Assembly: GCA_934532985.1 (NCBI GenBank)
Contig: CAKTAV010000004.1
Location: 1 to 64,000 of the forward strand
Origin: an uncultured Butyricicoccus sp.
GTDB lineage: Bacteria; Bacillota; Clostridia; Oscillospirales; Butyricicoccaceae
Length of the DNA stretch: 64,000 bases
Reading direction: 5' to 3'
Under the pieces are notes generated by a model. It had not been told where the DNA came from, ran no database searches, and worked only from the letters and a program-made list of their open reading frames with translations. A program made the translations under genes and the position numbers. Of this stretch, positions 17,051 to 26,132 are shown in pieces (the first letter of the stretch is position 1; each line of letters begins with the position of its first letter).

Positions 17051-18445
17051 TTATTCTTCATTTTCCAGCATCGGATAAATTTCCTTGCGGTACGAATGCA
17101 GCAGGAACAAAATCGTCAGTATCAGCGATGCAACCTCGGCAATCGGGAACGAAAGCCAAACCAGATTCAGCTCTCCCGTCTTTGCCAGCAGATACGCCAC
17201 CGGAAGCAGTACAACCAGCTGACGGCCAAAGGAAATCAGCATACTGAACAGGCCATGTCCCAGCGCCTGCATTGCCGACGAGCCGATGATACAGATACCA
17301 GCAACCAAGAAGCTGAGCGAAATCTCACGCAGGGCAACCGAGCCAATGCCCAGCATCTGATCCGAAGCCGCGAACATACGCAGCAGCAGTTCCGGCTTGA
17401 GCTGGAACACAGCAAGACCTGCCAGCATGATAATTTCCGCATACATCATCGCCAGCTTGACGGTCTTTGTGATGCGGTGCGGCTTCTGTGCGCCGTAGTT
17501 GTACGCGACAATCGGCACCATACCGTTGTTCATACCAAAGATCGGCATAAAGATAAACGACTGAAGCTTGAAATATACGCCAAATACCGCCGTTGCCGTG
17601 GACGAGAACGCAATCAAAATGCGGTTCATACCATAGGTCATGATGGACGAAATCGAAATCATCAAAATCGACGGCAGACCAACCGCATAGATCATCTTGA
17701 TGATACGCCACTGCGGACGGAAGCCCGCCAGATGGAACGACACATCTGGATTCTTTTTGATATTAAACAGCAGCGCCAGAATGCAGGCGACCACCTGACC
17801 AAATACCGTTGCAATCGCCGCGCCCGCAATCCCGAGCTTCGGTGCGCCAAACAGGCCAAAGATCAGGATTGGGTCAAAGATAATATTGATGATAGCACCA
17901 ATCGACTGGGTAATCATCGTATAAAAGGTACGTCCTGTGCCCTGTAAAATGCGCTCCAGCGTCATCTGGAAGAACAGACCGAACGAGACAATGCAGACAA
18001 TCGACAGATAGGTCACGCCAAACGAGATAATCTCCGGATCACTGGTCTGCGACGCCATAAAAGCACGCACGCCAAATAGGCCAAACAACAGAAATGCCAA
18101 ATAGCTGCAAAACGCGAGGAACAAACCATGCTCTGCCGCCTTATTCGCCGTGTCCTGATCCTTCGCACCCAGCGACCGAGAGAGCAACGCATTCATACCG
18201 ACACCGGTGCCGGATGCAATCGCAATCATCAAATTCTGCGCCGGAAATGCCAGCGAAACCGCCGTCAGTGCATTTTCACAGATGCGCGAAACAAAGATAC
18301 TGTCCACGATGTTATACATCGCCTGAACCAGCATAGAAATAATCATCGGGAGTGCCATGGTCACGAGCAAACGGTTGACCGGCATCACCCCCATCTTATT
18401 TTCTTTCGGCGATGGTGCCATCGCCCCCTGCTGCTCAGCACTCAT
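17051..18445 (-). CDS. MATE family efflux transporter
   Basis: A 464-residue integral membrane protein with the MATE fold. It has about 12 hydrophobic segments in two halves, and motifs such as LPMIISMLVQAMYNIVDSIFV, FPAQNLMIAIASGTGVG and RILQGTGRTFYTMITQ. Members export drugs or metabolites using Na+ or H+ gradients; the substrate here is unknown. The start at 18445 is supported by GAGGTGG 7 bases upstream, and it overlaps the end of the 114-residue gene by 11 bases. Translational coupling with that gene is likely. A longer frame to 18484 lacks a ribosome site. Confidence 0.92.
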   Translation of the reverse strand: MSAEQQGAMAPSPKENKMGVMPVNRLLVTMALPMIISMLVQAMYNIVDSIFVSRICENALTAVSLAFPAQNLMIAIASGTGVGMNALLSRSLGAKDQDTANKAAEHGLFLAFCSYLAFLLFGLFGVRAFMASQTSDPEIISFGVTYLSIVCIVSFGLFFQMTLERILQGTGRTFYTMITQSIGAIINIIFDPILIFGLFGAPKLGIAGAAIATVFGQVVACILALLFNIKKNPDVSFHLAGFRPQWRIIKMIYAVGLPSILMISISSIMTYGMNRILIAFSSTATAVFGVYFKLQSFIFMPIFGMNNGMVPIVAYNYGAQKPHRITKTVKLAMMYAEIIMLAGLAVFQLKPELLLRMFAASDQMLGIGSVALREISLSFLVAGICIIGSSAMQALGHGLFSMLISFGRQLVVLLPVAYLLAKTGELNLVWLSFPIAEVASLILTILFLLHSYRKEIYPMLENEE

Positions 18446-18779
18446 ATTCGTCCACCTCAAATCGGTTTCCGTCATCGTAGCCAACGTCGAGATACTCCAT
18501 TACCGCCAGCGCTTCCCAGCAGTCGCAGAGCTTTACCTGCTCGACAATATCCATCTTATCCCACTGCGAGCGCGTGCAGAGCTTGCGCGTGCATGCAATG
18601 CTGTCGCGGTAATTCGTACGAACCCAGCGATCCGGGTCTTCCTTATGAATCTCACATACCTTGTTGCCCTTCGGGTCTACAATCTGCATCGGAAGATCCT
18701 TCTTGAATCGTCCGGAGACAAAAATACTCTTCAGCAGACCCGCCAAAGAAACCACCGAAGGAATTGTCTTTTTCGTCAT
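18435..18779 (-). CDS. Unknown Cys-rich small protein overlapping the MATE gene
   Basis: A 114-residue soluble protein I do not recognise. Residues 1-30 are basic (FVSGRFKKDL), the centre carries Cys42, Cys63, Cys68, Cys85 and Cys87 (IACTRKLCTRSQ and VKLCDCWEAL), and the tail is acidic and ends in Cys (DVGYDDGNRFEVDEYEC). The Cys pairs could bind a metal, but no standard CxxC knuckle is present. It is the first gene of a two-gene unit with the MATE pump: AAAGGAG 9 bases before the ATG, its own promoter, and an 11-base overlap at the end. The context suggests a helper or sensor for the pump. That is inference only. Confidence 0.75.
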   Translation of the reverse strand: MTKKTIPSVVSLAGLLKSIFVSGRFKKDLPMQIVDPKGNKVCEIHKEDPDRWVRTNYRDSIACTRKLCTRSQWDKMDIVEQVKLCDCWEALAVMEYLDVGYDDGNRFEVDEYEC

Positions 18780-18824
18780 AGCAAGATTCTCCTTTCTAAG
18801 CCTCTATTTTTTCATATTCATTTT

Positions 18825-18853
18825 ATGATACCCTATTTTTCCCACAATATCAA
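18825..18853 (-). promoter_or_regulatory. Promoter of the small gene-MATE operon
   Basis: Minus strand: -35 TTGATA (18848-18853), 17-base spacer, -10 TATCAT (18825-18830), 45 bases before the start. Confidence 0.7.
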
Positions 18854-18873
18854 TGCGCTCAATAGACAAAGAA

Positions 18874-18909
18874 CGACGTGCCGCAAAGCAAATCTTTCAC
18901 AGCACGCCG
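18874..18909 (-). terminator. Possible terminator after corA
   Basis: CGACGTGC (18874-18881) pairs with GCACGCCG (18902-18909), including one G-U pair. On the minus strand it is followed by TTCTTTGTC, a weak U-tract. Position 37 bases after the corA stop fits. Confidence 0.4.
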
Positions 18910-18945
18910 GATAAATTTTGTCAATGATTCCTTTCTCACACAGAA

Positions 18946-19881
18946 TCAATATAAATCTTTTTTCTTCAGATACTTCCATGCGACAAAGCAGACCACAATC
19001 GCAATAACAATCGGAATCCAGAACACCGCGCCCGGAAGCCACGCGACATTCATTCCGTAAAAGCCGAAAATCATATTCGGAATCGTCAGAATCAGGGTGA
19101 TCACCGTCAGGGCCTTCATAATGTCGTTCATGTTATTGGATACAATCGACGAATAGGTTTCCATCGTACCGGAAAGAATGGAGGAATAAATGCTCGCCAT
19201 TTCAATCGCCTGACGAATCTCAATCAGAGAATCCTCCAGCAGATCGCGGTCATCCTCATACAGCTTGAGAATCCGTCCACGCAGAACCTTTTCCATTGTC
19301 ACTTCATTGCCCTTGAGAGACGCCGAAAAATAGACCAGCGACTTGGACAGGCCGAGTAACTGCATCAGATCCTCATTCTTCTGAGAATTATACAGCCGAC
19401 GCTCGATTTGCGTGAAGCTGCGCTCAATCCGGCGCAGATAATTCAGGAAGCGGCCTGCTACGCGCAGCAGAATCTGAAAAACAAACCGCGTGCGCATCGC
19501 CGTATGAATTCCCCGCACCTTGCCATCGGCAATATCACGGGTAATCAGCGTATCATTCAAGCACACCGTAATCAAAACATCCGGTGTAACCAGAATACCC
19601 ATTGGCAGAGACGCATACATCTGCACATCGCGCAGGCTACTGTCGCTGTGCTCCACGACCGGAATATCGACAATCAGCAAGACCTGATCATCCTCCATCT
19701 CCACACGGGAGCTTTCCTCCGGGTCAAGCGCGGCGCGCAGGAAGTCACGATCCACCTTCTGCGAGACAATCACAGCATCCACCTCGGCCCGCGTCGGGTT
19801 CACCATGTTAATCCAGCAACCAGGCTCAGGCGCTTCCAGGTTAATAATATGTCCGCCTTCCGACTTATAATATTCCAGCAT
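18946..19881 (-). CDS. corA: CorA-like Mg2+ transporter
   Basis: A 311-residue CorA/2-TM-GxN family protein. A long cytoplasmic domain (residues 1-245) ends in helices of the funnel stalk. Two C-terminal transmembrane helices follow, and the signature YGMN is present in NMIFGFYGMNVAW. The tail KYLKKKDLY is basic, as usual. Pentameric CorA channels bring in Mg2+ (also Co2+ or Ni2+). The start ATG has GGAGG 9 bases upstream. It stands alone between terminators. Confidence 0.92.
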   Translation of the reverse strand: MLEYYKSEGGHIINLEAPEPGCWINMVNPTRAEVDAVIVSQKVDRDFLRAALDPEESSRVEMEDDQVLLIVDIPVVEHSDSSLRDVQMYASLPMGILVTPDVLITVCLNDTLITRDIADGKVRGIHTAMRTRFVFQILLRVAGRFLNYLRRIERSFTQIERRLYNSQKNEDLMQLLGLSKSLVYFSASLKGNEVTMEKVLRGRILKLYEDDRDLLEDSLIEIRQAIEMASIYSSILSGTMETYSSIVSNNMNDIMKALTVITLILTIPNMIFGFYGMNVAWLPGAVFWIPIVIAIVVCFVAWKYLKKKDLY

Positions 19882-19956
19882 AAGCGTCTGCCTCCGTTTC
19901 TGTTACTGTCTCTTGTATCCCTTCCGCAAGCGGAAAAAAGTGTTTTCCATTCATAC

Positions 19957-19989
19957 AAAAGCCCTTCCTCTTGGGGAAGAAGGGCTTTA
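19957..19989. terminator. Intrinsic terminator after ftsZ
   Basis: Stem AAAAGCCCTTC with GAAGGGCTTT around a short loop, with AT-rich runs on both sides. It closes the dcw cluster 20 bases past the ftsZ stop. Confidence 0.85.
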
Positions 19990-20009
19990 TGTACTTATTT
20001 TTTAGCTCA

Positions 20010-21239
20010 TTACTTGGAGCTGAAAATCTTCATGATGTCAGCAAACGGATCATCCGGGGAGATGGAATCATCTGCCGGAGCGGTCGGCTGCTGTACCGGC
20101 TGCTGGTATGCCGGAGCCTGCTGATAGGTCGGCGCTGCCGGCTGCTGCTGTGCTGGCTGCTGATAAACCGGAGCCTGCTGCTGATAGTTCGGCGTTGCCG
20201 GATAAGTCGGAGCGGCATTGTAGCTCGGCGCTGCCTTTCTCGCGTTGGAGAAAATCGCGGAGCGATCCTTGCCATTCTTCGGCATCTCTTCAAAGCCGGT
20301 TGCAATAACAACAACGCGGATCTCATCGTCCACATCGTCATTGATGGATGCACCGAAGATGATGTGTGCATCCGGATGAGCGGAAGCCTGTACCATGCTT
20401 GCTGCGCGTTCGATCTCGTCCAATCCGATATCGGAAGAGCCGATGATCGACAGAACCACGCCGTGTGCGCCGTTGATCGAGGTCTCCAGCAGCGGAGACT
20501 GAATTGCCTGCTTGGCTGCTTCCTCTGCCTTGTCCTTGCCTGCCGCAGAGCCAACGCCCATGTGTGCATAACCGGCGCCCTTCATAACCGAAGTAACATC
20601 GGCAAAGTCCAAGTTAATCAGACCCGGTACCGTGATCAGCTCGGAAATCGAAGCGACTGCCTGACGCAGTACATTGTCCGCAACTTCGAATGCATTCTTA
20701 AAGGTAATCTTCTGTTCCGATACATACTTCAGACGTTCATTCGGGATGACAATCAGGGAATCGACGTTCTCCTTCAGCGCCTCAATACCGGCATTCGCCT
20801 GCTCCATGCGCTTCTTGCCTTCAAAGGCAAACGGACGGGTTACAACGCCAACCGTCAGGATGCCCATCTCACGGGCAATCTGTGCAACAACCGGTGCGCC
20901 GCCGGTACCAGTACCGCCGCCCATGCCGGCGGTGATAAATACCATGTGTGCGCCTTCCAGAGCAGCAGTGATCTCCTCGCGGCTCTCCTCCGCTGCCTTG
21001 CGGCCAACCTCCGGCTTCGAGCCAGCGCCCTGTCCCTTGGTCAGCTTTGCACCAACCTGAATCTTAACCGACGCTTCCGAGCGATTCAGTGCCTGTTTAT
21101 CCGTATTGATTGCAACAAATTCCAGACCCTGCAGGCCGGACTTCACCATATCATTTACGGCATTGTTGCCGCCGCCGCCAACACCAATAACTTTAATGTT
21201 GACTACGGTATCATAGTCCATTTCAAATTCGAAACCCAT
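20010..21239 (-). CDS. ftsZ: Cell division GTPase FtsZ
   Basis: Tubulin-like GTPase that forms the Z-ring. It has 409 residues. [13 protein letters not shown] is at 18-29, the tubulin signature GGGTGTG at 107-113, and the T7 synergy loop NLDFADV at 209-215. The linker is rich in Gln, Pro and Ala ([14 protein letters not shown] runs). The conserved tail [15 protein letters not shown] resembles the FtsA/SepF/ZapA-binding peptide but is followed by little else. GGAGG lies upstream of the start. A 238-base AT-rich gap separates it from ftsQ, with a weak GAATTT hairpin and T-run at about 21395-21418. ftsZ may therefore have an extra promoter. ftsA is absent upstream. Confidence 0.97.
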   Translation of the reverse strand: MGFEFEMDYDTVVNIKVIGVGGGGNNAVNDMVKSGLQGLEFVAINTDKQALNRSEASVKIQVGAKLTKGQGAGSKPEVGRKAAEESREEITAALEGAHMVFITAGMGGGTGTGGAPVVAQIAREMGILTVGVVTRPFAFEGKKRMEQANAGIEALKENVDSLIVIPNERLKYVSEQKITFKNAFEVADNVLRQAVASISELITVPGLINLDFADVTSVMKGAGYAHMGVGSAAGKDKAEEAAKQAIQSPLLETSINGAHGVVLSIIGSSDIGLDEIERAASMVQASAHPDAHIIFGASINDDVDDEIRVVVIATGFEEMPKNGKDRSAIFSNARKAAPSYNAAPTYPATPNYQQQAPVYQQPAQQQPAAPTYQQAPAYQQPVQQPTAPADDSISPDDPFADIMKIFSSK

Positions 21240-21477
21240 TTCTTGTCTCCTCCGTCGTATGATATATAAAGTATGAGAAACACTTCTGGTTCCACCGCCT
21301 GCCCATCCAAGCGGAGAATATCAAAACTATTTTCTTAATTTTACCGCTTCTCCGGTTTTTTTGCAAGACAAAGTGCCGCTTTTCCTCAAAAAAACTTCTG
21401 GAATTTTGCGAAATTCTCCCTGCATTTCCACTTTAGCACGGGAATTGAAAATTTTTTGTGAACATACATTCTCTCTG

Positions 21478-22494
21478 TCACTCCGCCGACTGATCTGTGC
21501 TCCCTTCTTCGTCGGCGTTATCCTGCGTTGTTGTGTCCGCAGCGGCATCTTCCGCAGTGTCTGTTTGATCTGTGTTGTCCGATGTTTCGGCATTTGCTTC
21601 GCTGTCAGACGTCGATGTATCGTCGGATGTTCCCTGCTCGGTGTTGATATCTGTGTTTGTAGTTTCCTCCGTCGCCGTGTCATCCGTCTCCGCCGGACGG
21701 TAATGCGCCTTGTCTCCCTGACTGAGGTCAATAATACCGGTGTCCGGCAAATCATCCCTCTTCAAGATCGCCTTCAAAAACTGAATTTTATATTCCAGAT
21801 CATCCAACGTGCCAAACTCAATCGTATAGCTATCGTTATAATTCAGCTTGACATCAAACGACTTGGTAATATCCACGCTGCGCACGTTATCCAGCATGTC
21901 ATAAGAATCAAATAGATTGAGCAGCTCCAGCACGGCATGAATTTTTTCATACTTGCCGCTGTTGTTCTCATCCTGCGTGCTCTCCAGCATTTGTCCCGCC
22001 TGCAGCGTTTTCGCGCCTGCGCCGACAACGGAGATAACGCTGGACTTTGGCGTACCGGTAATCTTCTCCAGCACCTTTCCCTGCTTGTCCACATAGTACT
22101 GTCCGTCACCGGCTTTCACACAGATCAGTGGTTTGCGTTCTGTCACCGCAATTTCCAGCGTTCCCGGCAGATGCCGTTTGAGCTGCACCGTATCTAAATA
22201 GGGATACGTATTTTCCAACGACTGTACGATCGTCTTGGTCTGCAGAAAAAACAGGTTGTCCCCTTCCTGCACGCCGCTTGTCCCGATGATATCCTCTGCC
22301 TTATAGCGCGTCTCGCCCGTCACCTGCATATCCGACACGCGAAAAAAAATAGTTGTCGCAAACACCGCCGCCACACAGACTAGCAGACAGCATAAAATAC
22401 GAAAAATCATACGATGCCGTTTCCGGCGGCGCGAACGCTGCATGCGTACTGCCTGTGGATCTTCCCGTTGTTTCCGTCGTTTTCCCATAGTCAT
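21478..22494 (-). CDS. ftsQ: Cell division protein FtsQ/DivIB
   Basis: A bitopic divisome protein of 338 residues. It has a basic cytoplasmic tail (1-28, Arg/Lys-rich), one membrane helix (29-50), a POTRA domain (52-120, with FFRVSDMQVTGETRY and NLFFLQT), and a FtsQ/DivIB beta domain (KPLICVKAGDGQYYVDKQGKVL). The last 65 residues are an acidic Ser/Thr/Asp/Glu-rich tail with no fold, as in some DivIB proteins. It binds FtsL and the septal PBP outside the membrane. It starts 6 bases after murG; the ribosome site is weak, so coupling is likely. An ATG at 22488 is an alternative start. Confidence 0.92.
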   Translation of the reverse strand: MTMGKRRKQREDPQAVRMQRSRRRKRHRMIFRILCCLLVCVAAVFATTIFFRVSDMQVTGETRYKAEDIIGTSGVQEGDNLFFLQTKTIVQSLENTYPYLDTVQLKRHLPGTLEIAVTERKPLICVKAGDGQYYVDKQGKVLEKITGTPKSSVISVVGAGAKTLQAGQMLESTQDENNSGKYEKIHAVLELLNLFDSYDMLDNVRSVDITKSFDVKLNYNDSYTIEFGTLDDLEYKIQFLKAILKRDDLPDTGIIDLSQGDKAHYRPAETDDTATEETTNTDINTEQGTSDDTSTSDSEANAETSDNTDQTDTAEDAAADTTTQDNADEEGSTDQSAE

Positions 22495-22500
22495 CGGCTC

Positions 22501-23625
22501 TTACTTTCTGACCGCTTCCAGAATATGACGATAGATCTTCTCGCTGGAATCCACAATCGCCATCCCGGCTGCCGCTTTGCCCATCGCTTCCAGACGGGCA
22601 TCGTCCTTTAGCAGATCCGATACCGTCTGATACAGCAGCTCTGCCGTACACTCCGGCTCCGTGATAACCACGCAAGCACCTTTCTGCTCCAGCGCGCGGG
22701 CATTCTTTTCCTGATGGTTCTCCGCAACATATGGAGATGGAACGATAACCGAAGGCTTTCCCAGCACGCACAGCTCGCCCAGAGTCGCTGCTCCGGCACG
22801 GCAAATCACAAGGTCCGCTGCCGCCATAACATCCGCCATATCATAAATATAATCGCGTACTTCGATATTCGGATGCTGCGACAGATCGACTCCCTTTTCC
22901 CGGATGCTTTCCGGCAGCCACTGCGCAGCGGAAGCTCCTGTCGCATGAATATGACGGAAGCTGTCCCGCTTACTCTCCATACAAATAAAGTCCGCCATAT
23001 GGCGGTTCATATACAGCGCACCCAAACTGCCCCAGAACGAGACCACTAGTTTTTCTCCATCCTTCAGTCCCATCTTTTCGCGCGCCTTTGCGCGGTCCGC
23101 AAAGATAATATCGCCGCGCACCGGAGCGCCGGTAAGGTAGATATTCGGACGATCCTCCAGCAACTCCCGCGTGTTTTCAAAGCTGATGAGCACACGATCT
23201 GCCTTTTTCGCACAGGACTTTGTCACCACGCCCGGCAATGCATTGACCTCCAGCAGCACAGTTGGAATTCCCATCTTCTGCGCCGCATGTACCATCGGGT
23301 AGCTTGCATAACCGCCGCAGCCGATAACACAGTCCGGCGCAAAATCCTTCAGAATCTTCTTAGCCTTTCCGGTCGCGGTCAGTGTTTTTTGCACCGTCGC
23401 GATGTTATATGCAATCGATTTCGGTGAAAAGGAACGTTTAAGTCCACGAATATCAATGGTGTAAAGCTGATAGCCTTCACGCGGCACCAACTTAGACTCA
23501 ATGCCAGATTCCGTACCGGCAAAACGGATTTCCGTATCCGGCCGGCGCGACTGGACATATCGTGCAATCGCCAAACCCGGATTGACGTGACCGCCTGTGC
23601 CGCCGCCTGTAATCAATAATTTCAT
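22501..23625 (-). CDS. murG: UDP-GlcNAc--lipid I GlcNAc transferase
   Basis: Adds GlcNAc to lipid I to make lipid II at the inner membrane face. It has 374 residues. The GT28 N-terminal motif GGGTGGHVNPGLAIA starts at residue 7. VIGCGGYASYP and the C-terminal donor site VICRAGAATLGELCVLGKPSVI are both present. Its ATG overlaps the ftsW stop by 4 bases (ATGA). Confidence 0.97.
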   Translation of the reverse strand: MKLLITGGGTGGHVNPGLAIARYVQSRRPDTEIRFAGTESGIESKLVPREGYQLYTIDIRGLKRSFSPKSIAYNIATVQKTLTATGKAKKILKDFAPDCVIGCGGYASYPMVHAAQKMGIPTVLLEVNALPGVVTKSCAKKADRVLISFENTRELLEDRPNIYLTGAPVRGDIIFADRAKAREKMGLKDGEKLVVSFWGSLGALYMNRHMADFICMESKRDSFRHIHATGASAAQWLPESIREKGVDLSQHPNIEVRDYIYDMADVMAAADLVICRAGAATLGELCVLGKPSVIVPSPYVAENHQEKNARALEQKGACVVITEPECTAELLYQTVSDLLKDDARLEAMGKAAAGMAIVDSSEKIYRHILEAVRK

Positions 23626-25016
23626 CGCAAACCTCTCCTTTTTCCTGCCGCACGCAGCTGCTGTTCTGCCTTGCGCGACGGCGGAATATGTCTCGAAATA
23701 TTCAGTAGAATTCCCACCTCAATCAACTGCATCACTAGCGCGGTACCGCCAAAGCTAAAGAACGGCAGCGATACGCCGGTTACCGGGAAAATTCCGGAAA
23801 TAACGCATAGATTCATCAAAATCTGAAATCCCAGCTGCGTCGTGATACCAACCGCAATCAGCGATCCAAATCGATCCGGTGCACGATATGCAATCAAAAA
23901 GCCTCGGTAGATAAAGTACAGGAACATGATCAGAAACAGCATAGCGCCGACATAGCCTAGTTCCTCACACACAACCGAAAAGATGAAGTCATTCATTGGC
24001 TCCGGCAGAAACAAAAACTTCTGCCGGCTCTGTCCCAAGCCGCGTCCAAATAGTCCACCCGAACCGATGGCAATCAGCGACTGTACCGCCTGAAAGCCCT
24101 TCGTCTGTGCAAAGTCGAACGGATGCAGCCATGCGCTGACACGCGTGTGTACATGTGTCATCGTAAAGTATGCAACCACACTGCCGATTGCACCAACAAT
24201 GCCGACCGGCAAAAAATACCACAGACGCATGCCGCCGACAAACAAAATCGCGACTGCGACAACCAGAATGATAATCGTCGCTGACAGATGCGGCTCCAGA
24301 CACAGCAGCGCGGCGACTACACCATAGGCAGCGGCATATGGAAACAACCCGCGCAGTGTACGAATGCGTTCCGGGTGCAGGCTGACAAAGCTGGCAAACG
24401 TTAAAATGATCGCAAGCTTTGCCAGCTCCGACGGCTGAAACCCCCATATCCAACGCTGAGCCTTGTTGATCGTCGTGCCCAACGGTGTCAAAACCAACAG
24501 CAGTGTCAAAATTGATGCGCCATACAACAGCTTTCCCAGCGCGTGATATCGGTGATAGTCAAACGCCGAAAGGCTCAGCATCGCAATGATGCCCACCACT
24601 GCATAAATCAACTGGCGGATTGCATAGTACATAACACCCTTGGATGCATCATAATACGCATCCGGGAAGCTGGCCGACATCAATGAAACCCAGCCGCAAA
24701 ACAGCAGCATCAGTGTGATTACCAGCAGCGGAGCGTCCCATTTCTTCCCATAATCCCCCAACAAACCGTTTGCTTGAAAAATTGGATTCTCAAGGAGGTT
24801 GGTTCGTTTTTTACGGCGCGTCGTTCGACGGCGCACCGGTTGTTTTGTCGGAGCAGTCGCCGCCATCCTTGCTCCTGCTCTCTTCGTCCCACTGCCAGCG
24901 ACTTTTCTTCTACGCTTTTTCCGCACAGGTCGTTTCTCCGTCTCAGCCCCAGTCGGCCGGGCTGCTCGGGAACGGGTTGGCTTTCGCCTCCTCCGCCGTG
25001 TGGTTTCCTCCGTCAA
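23622..25016 (-). CDS. ftsW: SEDS family peptidoglycan polymerase FtsW
   Basis: A septal glycosyltransferase or lipid II polymerase of about 464 residues. A very basic cytoplasmic N-terminus (residues 1-75, Arg/Lys/Thr-rich) is followed by about ten membrane helices. SEDS motifs include FQPSELAKLAIIL, GIGSGGLFGRGLGQSRQKFLFLPEPMNDFIFS (spanning two motifs) and PVTGVSLPFFSFGGT. The ATG at 25025 directly abuts AAAGGAGG. A TTG three codons later (25016) has 9-base spacing and gives a protein starting with MTEETT, so it is preferred here. ftsW follows mraY directly; murD, normally between them, is missing. RodA is the alternative name, but the cluster position favours FtsW. Confidence 0.93.
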   Translation of the reverse strand: MTEETTRRRRRKPTRSRAARPTGAETEKRPVRKKRRRKVAGSGTKRAGARMAATAPTKQPVRRRTTRRKKRTNLLENPIFQANGLLGDYGKKWDAPLLVITLMLLFCGWVSLMSASFPDAYYDASKGVMYYAIRQLIYAVVGIIAMLSLSAFDYHRYHALGKLLYGASILTLLLVLTPLGTTINKAQRWIWGFQPSELAKLAIILTFASFVSLHPERIRTLRGLFPYAAAYGVVAALLCLEPHLSATIIILVVAVAILFVGGMRLWYFLPVGIVGAIGSVVAYFTMTHVHTRVSAWLHPFDFAQTKGFQAVQSLIAIGSGGLFGRGLGQSRQKFLFLPEPMNDFIFSVVCEELGYVGAMLFLIMFLYFIYRGFLIAYRAPDRFGSLIAVGITTQLGFQILMNLCVISGIFPVTGVSLPFFSFGGTALVMQLIEVGILLNISRHIPPSRKAEQQLRAAGKRRGLR

Positions 25017-25052
25017 GCAAACCATCCTCCTTTCTCCATACTCTTAGAATCA

Positions 25053-26105
25053 TTAATACCGCGGCATAACACCGAAGTACGCCAGAACACACATCACAAC
25101 GGTGATTCCGGCAAAGACAAATACAATCTTTTTCTCTCCCCAGCCGCTGACCTGAAAGTGATGATGAATCGGCGCCTTGCGGAAAATGCGCTTGCCCTCC
25201 ATCTTGATATTGCCATTCTTGTCGCGTACCGGGTTGCCGGTTTCATCTAAAACCGGCTTTTTCGTCATCTTGTAGTAAGTAACCTGTAAAATATCCGACA
25301 GCGTCTCAACCACATAGATCAAACCGACCAGAACCAGAACGATCGGCATATCGCAGGCAAACGCCATACCGGCAACCGCACCGCCGAGGAATAGCGAACC
25401 CGTATCGCCCATGAACACCTTCGCCGGATTAAAGTTAAAGATCAGAAAGCCCAGCAAGCCGCCAGCCAGCGCCGCCGCAAAGATCATCACTGGGGTATTG
25501 CCGGATACATGACCAATGACAACAAAGAAAATCGCAACCGGCAGCGTAACACTTGCCGCAAGGCCGTCAATACCATCCGTCAGATTAACTGCATTGTTGC
25601 AGCCAACCATGATAAATGCTGCAATCACAATGTACACCAGCCACGGCAGATTCAGCGAGGCATTGATGAACGGAAAATAAAAGCTGGATTGCAAATAGCC
25701 GCCCATATGCAGAATCGTCAGGAACACCAGCGCCAGAACCAGCTGAAGCGCCAGCTTTTGTCCGGAGGTCAGACCGGCATTCTCCTGCTTTTTAATCTTC
25801 GTGCTGTCGTCAATAAAGCCGATCAGGCCATAGCACAGCGAGAGCACCAAGACCGTAAACGCCTGCACGCTCACCGTGTGAGCAATCAAATTGACCACGA
25901 CAACCGTAATCGTAATGCTGACGATGAACATGAAACCGCCCATCGTCGGTGTATTTTGCTTTCCGGCATGCTCCGGAACATACGACAAAATCTTTTGTCC
26001 AAAGTTCATCTTGTGTAAATACACAATCAGCGGTTTGCCAATTGCCGCGGCAATCACAAACGACAGCACAAGAGAAATAATAATAATCAATGAGTAACTC
26101 ATCAT
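25053..26105 (-). CDS. mraY: Phospho-N-acetylmuramoyl-pentapeptide transferase
   Basis: Transfers phospho-MurNAc-pentapeptide to undecaprenyl phosphate, making lipid I. It has 350 residues and about ten membrane helices. Signature motifs are LIGFIDDSTKIKK (Asp pair), NAVNLTDGIDGLAA, FMGDTGSLFLGG, and KAPIHHHFQ in the C-terminal loop. An adjacent second ATG (26102) is an alternative start. It lies 27 bases after murF. Confidence 0.97.
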   Translation of the reverse strand: MMSYSLIIIISLVLSFVIAAAIGKPLIVYLHKMNFGQKILSYVPEHAGKQNTPTMGGFMFIVSITITVVVVNLIAHTVSVQAFTVLVLSLCYGLIGFIDDSTKIKKQENAGLTSGQKLALQLVLALVFLTILHMGGYLQSSFYFPFINASLNLPWLVYIVIAAFIMVGCNNAVNLTDGIDGLAASVTLPVAIFFVVIGHVSGNTPVMIFAAALAGGLLGFLIFNFNPAKVFMGDTGSLFLGGAVAGMAFACDMPIVLVLVGLIYVVETLSDILQVTYYKMTKKPVLDETGNPVRDKNGNIKMEGKRIFRKAPIHHHFQVSGWGEKKIVFVFAGITVVMCVLAYFGVMPRY

Positions 26106-26132
26106 GGTATATTCGTTCCTTTTATCTTTATT

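Noticed and set aside
21395..21420. GAATTT/AAATTC hairpin with T-run between ftsQ and ftsZ as a terminator
   Set aside because: Stem is short and AT-only; too weak to call alone, only mentioned under ftsZ.
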